Part shown: positions 25,486-33,178 of the stretch, piece after piece
How positions within the stretch are numbered: position 1 is the stretch's first letter
Layout: each line of letters begins with the position of its first letter
Assembly: GCA_017634595.1 (NCBI GenBank)
Contig: JAGBNC010000019.1
Location: forward strand, 62,001 to 126,000
Direction: 5' to 3'
From: Bacteroidales bacterium
GTDB lineage: Bacteria; Bacteroidota; Bacteroidia; Bacteroidales; UBA932
Length of the DNA: 64,000 nucleotides
The notes under the pieces: generated by a model
Told to the model about the DNA's origin: nothing
Databases searched by the model: none
Seen by the model: only the letters and a program-made list of their open reading frames with translations
Translations under genes and position numbers: made by a program

Positions 25486-26883
25486 TGGAGACGACTTATT
25501 ATCGCCCAATGTGGACCTGCGGCAGGTTCCATCTGGAAACGAAATCAGCAATTCTATATAACCTCATAAGCGGAAAATGCTTTTATTTTGAGGGTGAATC
25601 CGCAATTGTCATTGGCGAATACCTGTCTATTAAGAGGAAAGGTTGTTTAAACGTATCCAGTATCGCTGCTAAAACGGGAATATCTGTTCTTGCAATTACT
25701 CGTTTTGTCAATATTCTTTGTTCGAAAGGTCTAGTCCTGAATCAAAAGCCGTCGCCGGAGAACGAGTCAAAATACCGTACTTTAATGGCATCCCGGCGGA
25801 CATCGCTTCGTCTTGCACAGAATGATAGTGACAACACAGATCCTGCAAGTCTGCGCACGGCGGAAAAAGCGTATGCGATCAGGACTAATGTGTCAGTGAC
25901 GAACGTTTTGATAGAGCTTACTTATAATTAATTGCAGTGAAAGATGCGTACATTGTTACAATCCCGGAGCCACAAGGAATGATTCTGAAAAGCAATCCAG
26001 ATATCTTTGGAAGGGGCTTCCTCTGGATAGATACAAGCAATTGATTGACGACCTCTACGAACTTGGTACTGCAAGAATATGTCTTTCGGGAGGAGACCCT
26101 TTTTCTTATCCTTTTGCATGGGAACTGATTGATTATATATCCCGTAAAGAAATAGCGTTGGAAATTTATACAAAAGGGCAATCTCTCGTTGGGAAAGCAC
26201 AAAGGCTGGCCTCATATTATCCATGCGTTGTTGGTATATCTCTATACAGTAGCAATCCTGTTCAACACGATAGTATTACGCGGATTCCCGGGTCTTTTGA
26301 TCGCTCTTTATCTGTCATTGAAGATCTTTCTGCTTTATCAGTACCATTGCAGATCAAGTGTTGCGTGATGAGGCCAAATTTGAGCTCTTATTTCGGCGTT
26401 GCGGAAATAGCACTAAAATATGGAGCGCGTGATAGGAATATGAATGAAGTTGCTTGCTATGCGAGAAAATATGGGATTTGCATAACTCCAAACGGCACAG
26501 TTATACCATGCGTTTCATTCCATACTCGACTTGGGAATATCCTCGATGATGCAATATCAAATATATTGTCAGACAATCCTGCCTTGAAAAAACTATCTAA
26601 AGCTTTTTTGCATAAATACGAAGATTGTGGCCGACATCCGTATTGTTCCTTTTGCATGATTTGTCCTGGCCTCAATTTCAGCGAGACTGGAAGTATGTTT
26701 GAGGTAAATGAAAACAATTGTTATACAGCTAAGGTAAGGTACAATCTTTCTTTAAAAATGAAGGGCGGCTATGATCCTCTTGGTGGAAAAACTCTTGAAG
26801 ACAAATTATCATCGATGGGTGACAGTTCGATGCCTTGTGTAAAGAAAATCATGAGTAAGAGCCATTTAGACGAAATAATTTAG
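25485..26883 (+). pseudogene. Radical SAM/SPASM enzyme with PqqD-like N-terminus, split by a 4-bp duplication
   Basis: Two adjacent frames together form one radical SAM protein. The first (ATG 25485 to TAA 25931, 148 residues) is a PqqD/RRE-like winged domain (FHLETKSAILYNLISGKCF; SIAAKTGISVLAITRFV). It ends VTNVLIELTYN, the usual lead-in to a radical SAM site. The next frame continues NCSERCVHCYNPGATRND (Cx3Cx2C cluster), CLSGGDPFSYP, and a C-terminal SPASM-like Cys region (ITPNGTVIPC; CGRHPYCSFCMICPG). A tandem TAAT at 25925-25932 causes the shift; removing one copy joins both into about 464 residues. The barrel also seems short before SPASM (YGA directly followed by RDRNMNE). Family role: peptide modification in RiPP-type pathways. 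It may be a pseudogene, a phase-variable gene or an assembly error. Confidence 0.8.
25925..25932 (+). repeat. TAATTAAT tandem 4-bp duplication at the radical SAM frameshift
   Basis: TAAT occurs twice in tandem exactly where frame 0 stops (AAT TAA). With one copy removed, the sequence reads ACT TAT AAT TGC AGT, giving TYNCS and an unbroken enzyme. It is the smallest change that restores the conserved CxxxCxxC context. Confidence 0.8.
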
Positions 26884-26907
26884 TGTTTAACCATAGTATT
26901 CACCGTT

Positions 26908-27018
26908 ATGAATGAAGATCTGAAAATCTCAATTGAGTCCGATGTGACAGTCGGGGTGTGTAAGGCAAATGCAAACAATCTTCTCATAGGTTGCAATGGG
27001 CGTAATTATTGCCTTTAA
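26908..27018 (+). CDS. 36-residue Cys-containing peptide, candidate RiPP precursor
   Basis: ATG 26908 to TAA 27018 encodes 36 residues: a charged leader-like half (MNEDLKISIESDVTVG) and a C-terminal half with Cys at 18, 29 and 35, several Asn and Gly, ending NGRNYCL. It starts 24 bp after the stop of the radical SAM/SPASM gene, the usual place for a modified-peptide precursor. The PqqD-like domain upstream would bind the leader and the enzyme would form thioether or carbon-carbon cross-links in the core. No family match is recognised and the ORF is short, so this is a candidate. Confidence 0.55.
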   Translation: MNEDLKISIESDVTVGVCKANANNLLIGCNGRNYCL

Positions 27019-27034
27019 TTACATTATTCTCGCT

Positions 27035-27085
27035 GGCGGACAGGATTGAGCCGTATTCCTGTCCGTTAGCCGGGCTTTGTCCGCC
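27035..27085 (+). other. Hairpin with an alternative pairing partner downstream of the cassette
   Basis: CGGACAGGA (27037-27045) and TCCTGTCCG (27057-27065) form a perfect 9-bp stem. The outer GGCGGACA (27035-27042) can instead pair with TGTCCGCC (27078-27085). No T-run follows, so it is not a standard intrinsic terminator. It lies between the AT-rich cassette and the WYL regulator gene and may mark the cassette's edge. Confidence 0.45.
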
Positions 27086-27153
27086 ACGTGCCTGCTGGGC
27101 CAGGGTTGTTTTCAAAGGTTGGGGGAAATGGCGAAAGCGATAAGGAAAAATGC

Positions 27154-27161
27154 TATCTTTG
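27154..27161 (+). promoter_or_regulatory. -7 box of the WYL regulator gene
   Basis: TATCTTTG matches TAnnTTTG and lies 17 bp upstream of the ATG at 27179. This decides the start: a longer frame back to 27077 would run through the promoter. No TTG is seen at 19-21 nt. Confidence 0.6.
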
Positions 27162-27178
27162 TCATCAACGTAAATATC

Positions 27179-28078
27179 ATGGACCAGCCGAAACTTGAGC
27201 GCATGCTGCGCTTGATGAAATACCTGTCGGGGAATGTTAACTACAGCATTGAGGAGTTGAGCCGCAAGCTGGAGATGTCACCGCGTACAGTGTACCGCTA
27301 CATCGACACCTTCAAGAGCGCAGGCTTTGCCGTAACCAAGCTTTATGGCGATATCTACAAACTTGCGGAGATGCCTAAGGAAACACTTGAACTGGAGAAG
27401 CTTATCTATTTCTCCGAAGAGGAGGCGTATCTGGTCAATTCCCTTATAGATCAGCTGGTTCCGACCAATAGCCTGAAGGCCAACTTGAAGGAAAAGCTCT
27501 CCGCCATCTACCGCTCCACCAGCATCGCCGACTTTGTGGGTGCCAAGAGCAATGCGGCTCATGTTGATGCCCTTGGAAAAGCTGCCCAGGACAAGCTCAA
27601 AGCCCGGCTCAAGGACTATGAATCGGGTAATTCACACACTATCCGCGACCGCTTGGTAGAGCCCTTCGGATTCACATCAGACTACGCCGACGTATGGGCC
27701 TTTGACCTTGAAGACGGACGCAATAAGACATTCAAGATATCACGTATCGGCGGGGAAGTCGAGATTCTCGATGAGCCGTGGACAGAAGAGCCCCGTCACC
27801 GTCGCTCGCAGATGGACGTGTTCCGCATGACCGGTGACAAGACAATGCGTATTATATTGAGCATGAGCCTTATGGCCAAGAACCTGCTGGAAGAAGAGTA
27901 CCCTATGGCGGCTTCACACATACGACAGGATTCCGGGCGCTGGATACTTGATACGGAAATATGCCAGCTTCAAGGTGCGGCGCGCTTCGTGTCCGGTCTC
28001 ATGGGCGAGATAGAAATACTCCAAGGCAAAGAATTGAAAGCGTATCTAGCTGAATACGGGCAAAAATACTTCAAATGA
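27179..28078 (+). CDS. HTH-WYL transcriptional regulator
   Basis: With the start at 27179 the protein is 299 residues. The N-terminal winged HTH (MLRLMKYLSGNVNYSIEELS; RTVYRYIDTF, about 5-50) is the HTH_11/DeoR-like type found in WYL proteins. The middle and C-terminal part (about 130-295) fits a WYL-type ligand domain (RLVEPFGFTSDYADVWAFDL; RIILSMSLMAKNLLEEEYP). These regulators sense nucleotides or small ligands and control stress or defence genes. Its stop overlaps the start of the downstream serine hydrolase (ATGATG), so the two are cotranscribed. The target is unknown. Confidence 0.85.
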   Translation: MDQPKLERMLRLMKYLSGNVNYSIEELSRKLEMSPRTVYRYIDTFKSAGFAVTKLYGDIYKLAEMPKETLELEKLIYFSEEEAYLVNSLIDQLVPTNSLKANLKEKLSAIYRSTSIADFVGAKSNAAHVDALGKAAQDKLKARLKDYESGNSHTIRDRLVEPFGFTSDYADVWAFDLEDGRNKTFKISRIGGEVEILDEPWTEEPRHRRSQMDVFRMTGDKTMRIILSMSLMAKNLLEEEYPMAASHIRQDSGRWILDTEICQLQGAARFVSGLMGEIEILQGKELKAYLAEYGQKYFK

Positions 28079-29298
28079 TGAAAAGACTGGCAATCGTCGT
28101 TGCGGCACTCTCACTGGCGGCCTGCACAATCCCAAAACTCCCCGTTGGGCTCGAACATGTATCTCCTGCCGAAGCGGGAATGGATCCGCTGGCACTATCC
28201 AAAGTTGACAATGTGATACTTCAAAGCATCGAAGACGGCAATATGCCCGGAGCTGTGCTGGCAGTTGTCCGAGGAGATAAGATAGCTTATCTGCGTGCCT
28301 ATGGCAACAGACAGGTGGTTCCGGATACGGTGGCCATGACTACAAATACTGTTTTCGACCTGGCCTCGGTGTCAAAATGCGTCGGTACCACACTGTGCAT
28401 AATGAAACTCATAGAGAACGGCGAGCTGGGCCTTGAAGACAAGGTGAGCGACTATTTCCCCGATTTCAAGCCCTGGACGGCCCCGGATTCAAGCGAACAG
28501 GTCGAAATCACCGTGCAGGACCTGCTTACCCATGCGTCCGGCCTGTCTCCCTATTTAAATGTGCAGGCTCTTGCAGAACGCTACGGAGAACCTTGCCCCG
28601 ATTCGACCATGAGCTATATCGCCCGCGAAGTGCCGAGGAACTTCCGCCCCGGCACTGATTTCATGTACAGCTGCCTAAATTTCATAACCTTACAAAACAT
28701 ACTACAGAAGATAACAGGGGAGAGGCTATGTGATTATGCGCAGCATACTATATTTGCCCCGCTCACGCTTCTTCATACATGCTATCTGCCGATGGAAAGT
28801 AAGCCCGAGCTTCTGCCCATAATTGCCCCTACCACAGTACAGGCTGACGGCCTTCCGTTCCTGGGCGTAGTGCACGATCCGCTGGCCCGCAGGCTCAACG
28901 GAGGCAATTCGGGCAACGCCGGTGTGTTCTCTGATGCCGAAGACTTGGCCGTGATAGTGGCTGCAATAATAGGGAAAGGCACAGTAAACGGCTTCGAATT
29001 GCTAAAGCCAGAGACGGTCGAGCTGATGTGCAAGGTGCCCCAATCGAATAATCCAACCATCGGAAGGGCTTTGGGCTGGGATGTGTGGAGCAGTCACTCA
29101 AGCCTCAAGGGGGTGCGCACAAACTACGGACGCACTCTGTGCCACACCGGTTACACAGGGCCCTCTATTGTCATCGACCTCGACGCCGAGCTTGGAATCA
29201 TTCTCCTTGCCAACCGTTGTCATCCAAAAGACGACGGCTCGCTTAAAGAACTGCGGGCCGCCGTCTCTGATATCGTAGCGGGTTCTGTTATTCGCTGA
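28075..29298 (+). CDS. Beta-lactamase-family serine hydrolase lipoprotein
   Basis: The 407-residue lipoprotein (signal ending SLAAC) has the class C beta-lactamase/DD-peptidase motifs. SVSK (about residue 99) carries the Ser nucleophile and Lys. YSCLN (about 202) is the YxN motif. HTGYTG (about 358) replaces the KTG box, as in many serine hydrolases of this family. It probably acts as a periplasmic esterase or D-aminopeptidase-like enzyme rather than a true resistance enzyme, which cannot be settled by sequence. It is coupled to the WYL regulator upstream and overlaps the convergent MscS gene by 11 bp. Confidence 0.9.
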   Translation: MMKRLAIVVAALSLAACTIPKLPVGLEHVSPAEAGMDPLALSKVDNVILQSIEDGNMPGAVLAVVRGDKIAYLRAYGNRQVVPDTVAMTTNTVFDLASVSKCVGTTLCIMKLIENGELGLEDKVSDYFPDFKPWTAPDSSEQVEITVQDLLTHASGLSPYLNVQALAERYGEPCPDSTMSYIAREVPRNFRPGTDFMYSCLNFITLQNILQKITGERLCDYAQHTIFAPLTLLHTCYLPMESKPELLPIIAPTTVQADGLPFLGVVHDPLARRLNGGNSGNAGVFSDAEDLAVIVAAIIGKGTVNGFELLKPETVELMCKVPQSNNPTIGRALGWDVWSSHSSLKGVRTNYGRTLCHTGYTGPSIVIDLDAELGIILLANRCHPKDDGSLKELRAAVSDIVAGSVIR

Positions 29299-31894
29299 TA
29301 ACGTGAACGTCACGCTGCGGGAACGGAATGTTGATTCCGGCCTTGCCTAAAGCGCCGTAGATAACCTCTTTGGCCTTATCTACATAGGAAGTGCGTTCGG
29401 AAACGAGTACATACTGCTTCACAGCCACGTTGACGGCACTGTCTTCGAAGCCATCGAACACTACGTAAATGCCCTTCTTGGGATCAACAATCTCACGTCC
29501 GTACAGATCCTTTTCGCGCAATACCTGCAATGCATCAACAAGGACTTCGCGTACTTTGTTCATATCGGTACCGTATTCCACGCCCACCACAATCTTCACA
29601 AATTCGTAAGAATTATTGTGAGTAAGGTTGCTGAAGTTCTTGTTGAACAGGGTAGCATTCAGGAAGGACATCACGCCTCCCTCGAGAGTCTCGATCTGTG
29701 TGCTTTGGTAGCTGATCTTGGTCACTTTTCCGCGTATGCCGTCACACTCGATCCAGTCTCCTACACGCAGGCGGCCAGACATGAGCTGGATGCCGTAGAT
29801 GAAGTTGTTCAGCACATCCTTCAGGGCAATACCGATACCGGCGGACAGACCTCCGGCAATTATGGTTAGCGACGCTGTAGGGATGCGGAGCATAATAACA
29901 AGCGTGATTATGTAAACAAGCCACACAGAGGTGTTTATGATGCTCTTGCCCAGCGAGAAGTTGACCTCGTTTTTGCGTATGGTCCTGCGCCCGGTCTTCT
30001 TGATGAGCGAGGAGTAACGCAGGTTCTGGTACACTGCGTAGAGAGCATAATTGATGAAGCGGAAAATGAAGAACAGAATCCCGGCGGTAACTAATATCTT
30101 GAAGGATATTCTGAGCGTCTCAGTGCCTTCCGGAGACTTGAGGTTGACGAAAGGATGCAAGTAAATCGTCTCGAACAGATCGGTGAAATCGAAGACGTTA
30201 AGCGCAAGTTTGATGCTGAACGGAATGGAAAGGATGGTAAGAACAGGGATAACTACCATCTTCACCAGGTCGTAAGGCCAGGTGACACCGAATAGCAGAT
30301 TGTCCCGTTCGGCGGCGCTTACGAAAGTGAGCCGCTTCTTGTATTCTTCCACCATACCGACTAGGTATTTGTCTCGGAACTGTTCAAGTAGATGGGATAC
30401 AGTCACCAGCGTCAATGCTGCCGACAGCATGAAGAACCACCAGATCATGATGAGCAGCGCTACGAAAATGTATCCGGCCAGAGACACAATCAAGGCAACG
30501 CCAGTCACTATCAATGACACCCATCCTGCAAACCTGTCGCTGGAATGGATAGAATTCCTGTGCACGATACATGCCACAAGCTGCCAAATGAAGAACAACA
30601 GCAGTATAGGAGGGAAGAGGATGTTCATCATCGAATTGGGCATGAATACAATACGCAATCCGATTACAACCACTGCCATTATCATCATCGGAAGATACAG
30701 CAGGAGGCCACTGTTTATCTGGTTGGATTTGAGGCGGATGAGCAGAGCTGCGATAATAGCGGCCAGAAGCCAGAGGTAGGTGCGCATCAGCGTTGACGCC
30801 GACTGCAGGAAGCCTCCCGGCATTCCTTTTTCTCCTATGGTGAGAAGAAGATTCAGAATTATGCCGGACAAAAGAATCAGGCAGAAGAACTGCTGCTTGG
30901 ACAACGATTCCCTGAGCCCCTTGATAAAGCGCCTGAGCAGCAGCCACACGACTGCGGCGACCAGGGTGCTTACGATGAGCAGGCCGAACTGGAATAGAAG
31001 GAAATACCCCATGAAAGGCCCCTTCCACATACTTTTCTCTTGGACATAGTCACGTGAATACTTTTCCCGCACGTCCATCATGGCGCGGTTCCAGAAGCGT
31101 CCGAAACCTCTCAGGATAAATGTATAAGGAGTCTGTCCCTGTACGAATATGCGGTTCTGGAGCACCTTATAGCGCTGCTCGGCATAATCGTACGATTCTT
31201 TGAGCCTTAGGAAGGTGTGCTGATAATGCGTGCTGTCCCGTATGATACGGTCCTTACTGGCCGCACACATCTTCAGCATCTCGGAAGCATAGAAAATACA
31301 AGAGTCCCTGTATTCACATTCCTCTTCATTCAGAATGAAAGGACGCTCAGTCCTGAGCGAATCTGGAATCACCCTCATCTGCATTCTGGGCCTGCTTCCG
31401 TTGCGCCTGGGGCGGAAAGCATATCTGTCAAGACTGTCGTTGTGATAGGCAAGGCTGTCCGGCACGCTTTCTATCTTTTCAATCTCCGGCGGCAAACGGC
31501 GCAGTGACTCTACCAGACGGGCATAACGGTCGATGTCCCAGTCGAGGCGCGATACTATTTGGTCGTAAGGGAGACGCTTGGAAGTAAACTCATTGTATTC
31601 ATTAGTGACTGATTCAAGTGCGTATGTGAGGTCGAACGTGAAATCCTGCTTCTGTGAGTACAGAATAAGCGACAACTCATTGCACTTTTTCATGGTGGCA
31701 ATCATCTGCCGCCTCTGGTTGCGGTATTGCTCTGAGAGAAGTTTCTCCGAAGCCACACGCTTGCGGTAGTCGCGGCTCAGCTCGTCGCGAAGTGTCTTGA
31801 TGGTCTGGCCCAAGTCGCGTTCGTTGAACACGGCAAGCGCCGGCCCGGCGACAAGCAATGCTGCCGCCAGCACGATTATGTATTTGCGTTTCAT
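29288..31894 (-). CDS. Large MscS-family mechanosensitive channel
   Basis: This 868-residue inner-membrane protein begins with a signal peptide (about 1-22), then a long charged helical periplasmic region (about 25-285). Several membrane helices follow (about 320-650). The MscS core is near the C-terminus: pore helix IIAGGLSAGIGIALKDVLNNFIYG (about 660-690), beta domain SGRLRVGDWIECDGIRGKV and the C-terminal cage. The architecture resembles MscK/YbiO-like large channels and protects against osmotic downshock. Its ATG overlaps the stop of the upstream phosphoesterase as ATGA. Confidence 0.93.
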   Translation of the reverse strand: MKRKYIIVLAAALLVAGPALAVFNERDLGQTIKTLRDELSRDYRKRVASEKLLSEQYRNQRRQMIATMKKCNELSLILYSQKQDFTFDLTYALESVTNEYNEFTSKRLPYDQIVSRLDWDIDRYARLVESLRRLPPEIEKIESVPDSLAYHNDSLDRYAFRPRRNGSRPRMQMRVIPDSLRTERPFILNEEECEYRDSCIFYASEMLKMCAASKDRIIRDSTHYQHTFLRLKESYDYAEQRYKVLQNRIFVQGQTPYTFILRGFGRFWNRAMMDVREKYSRDYVQEKSMWKGPFMGYFLLFQFGLLIVSTLVAAVVWLLLRRFIKGLRESLSKQQFFCLILLSGIILNLLLTIGEKGMPGGFLQSASTLMRTYLWLLAAIIAALLIRLKSNQINSGLLLYLPMMIMAVVVIGLRIVFMPNSMMNILFPPILLLFFIWQLVACIVHRNSIHSSDRFAGWVSLIVTGVALIVSLAGYIFVALLIMIWWFFMLSAALTLVTVSHLLEQFRDKYLVGMVEEYKKRLTFVSAAERDNLLFGVTWPYDLVKMVVIPVLTILSIPFSIKLALNVFDFTDLFETIYLHPFVNLKSPEGTETLRISFKILVTAGILFFIFRFINYALYAVYQNLRYSSLIKKTGRRTIRKNEVNFSLGKSIINTSVWLVYIITLVIMLRIPTASLTIIAGGLSAGIGIALKDVLNNFIYGIQLMSGRLRVGDWIECDGIRGKVTKISYQSTQIETLEGGVMSFLNATLFNKNFSNLTHNNSYEFVKIVVGVEYGTDMNKVREVLVDALQVLREKDLYGREIVDPKKGIYVVFDGFEDSAVNVAVKQYVLVSERTSYVDKAKEVIYGALGKAGINIPFPQRDVHVISE

Positions 31895-33066
31895 TTCCTT
31901 ATGGCTGAAGAGTGGGTCATTATTCCGTCAGGGTTGAAGGCCTTAAGCTCAATGCTTCCTCCGGGTCCAATAGTGACGTCAAGCCTTTCTACGTTTGCGT
32001 TGACCCACACAGGGAAGCTAGCGGGGGATATATCGGATTGGGGAGTGTCAAAGCGGTATTTGTGGGTGTGCCCGCAGATCATGAGGTCAATGCCGGCTTC
32101 ATTGAGTATAGGAACGAACAGTTCGCATACATTCCTGTTGCCCTGCCATCCTTTGGATTCCGGGGGGATGTGGGAAAACACAATACGGACCTTGGCATCG
32201 CGGAATTCTTTCGTTTTTACGATTTCCTTGAGCCACTCCGCCTCTTGTTGAAGGTAGGGGAGAGTACGGTATAGTCCGCTGTATTCCAGGTCGTCGTCCG
32301 GCTTGTCCTCTCCGCTGTCGAGTCCTATGAAGAAATACTTGCCATAACTGAATGCGGTGTATGCGCGGCCGGTCTCATTGCAGAAATGCTCATTCCAGCA
32401 GTTTGCACAGCGTCCCCTGTAGTCATGGTTACCTCTTAATACATATAGGGGAGTGCTCCCGCCAAGGGCTGCAGAGGCAGTACGCAAATAGTATTCGCTG
32501 ATCTTGGAAGAATCCATAATATCATTGGTCATGTCTCCGTTGAATACTACGAAGTCATTGTCGGGAGCGGCCTTCAAAAGTACCCCTACGAGGGAGTCCT
32601 TCTGGTGCATATCGTTGAGAACGCTGAATTTCAGGCTATCGTAGCTGGTACTTAAAGTGCTGACCATAAATGGCTTCTTGCGGAACACATCAGTACCGTT
32701 GTCGTGCAGGAAAGTTACTTTCCCGGAGCCTTTGTACTCTTTCAGTCCCCGCATCATAAGCCTGTAGCGGTAGCGCTTGCCGGGCTCCAGTCCGGTAACT
32801 TCTACCTTGTGAATCTTTCCGAGGGGGAGCAGCCCTGTGCCGTTGTCCTCCCAGAAACGGGCTCTGCCCCGGTTGTACCAGTGGTCGCCAGAGTCAGGAG
32901 CCACCTCCACCCACACCATGGCATCAATATCGGTCTCCCACATCACAGTGAAGGACGTCGTAGTAACATTCTGGAGGTAAGGGCCACATGACACTTTTGC
33001 CCTGTCTTGAGCCCGGACGGCTATGCACAGCATGATTCCGAGCAGGGGAATTAAGAATCTTTTCAT
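31891..33066 (-). CDS. Secreted purple-acid-phosphatase-like metallophosphoesterase
   Basis: Start at 33066 (MKRFLIPLLGIMLCIAVRAQD), a secretory signal; the frame extends further upstream but would cross the promoter. The 391-residue product has an N-terminal Fn3-like domain (about 22-125, SCGPYLQNVTTTSFTVMWET) typical of purple acid phosphatases. The metallophosphatase core (about 140-340) shows LNDMH, FNGDMTND, RGNHDYRG, FSHIPPES and CGHTHKYRF. It is likely a periplasmic phosphomonoesterase or diesterase. It is translationally coupled to the MscS gene. The window has another phosphoesterase at 6387 of a different subfamily. Confidence 0.9.
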   Translation of the reverse strand: MKRFLIPLLGIMLCIAVRAQDRAKVSCGPYLQNVTTTSFTVMWETDIDAMVWVEVAPDSGDHWYNRGRARFWEDNGTGLLPLGKIHKVEVTGLEPGKRYRYRLMMRGLKEYKGSGKVTFLHDNGTDVFRKKPFMVSTLSTSYDSLKFSVLNDMHQKDSLVGVLLKAAPDNDFVVFNGDMTNDIMDSSKISEYYLRTASAALGGSTPLYVLRGNHDYRGRCANCWNEHFCNETGRAYTAFSYGKYFFIGLDSGEDKPDDDLEYSGLYRTLPYLQQEAEWLKEIVKTKEFRDAKVRIVFSHIPPESKGWQGNRNVCELFVPILNEAGIDLMICGHTHKYRFDTPQSDISPASFPVWVNANVERLDVTIGPGGSIELKAFNPDGIMTHSSAIRK

Positions 33067-33073
33067 AAGAATA

Positions 33074-33081
33074 CAAAAATA
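33074..33081 (-). promoter_or_regulatory. -7 box of the phosphoesterase-mscS operon
   Basis: TATTTTTG on the minus strand (33081-33074) ends 7 nt before the ATG at 33066, so the leader would be only a few bases. No TTG lies at the expected spacing. Confidence 0.55.
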
Positions 33082-33126
33082 TGAAAATTGTTGATAACTT
33101 GTTAATAACCTTCCAATATATTTATA

Positions 33127-33134
33127 TAACTTTG
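33127..33134 (+). promoter_or_regulatory. -7 box of the nucleobase salvage operon
   Basis: TAACTTTG matches TAnnTTTG and lies 44 bp upstream of the NCS2 permease ATG at 33179. The nearest TTG (33099-33101) is 25 nt away, longer than usual. The leader is too short for a purine riboswitch and I see none. Confidence 0.55.
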
Positions 33135-33178
33135 TCTGCTGTTGTGGAGTAGAGTTTACCTTCAAAAATCTATAATTT

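Noticed and set aside
33135-33178. Purine riboswitch before the nucleobase operon
   Set aside because: The leader is under 45 nt and lacks the three-stem junction.
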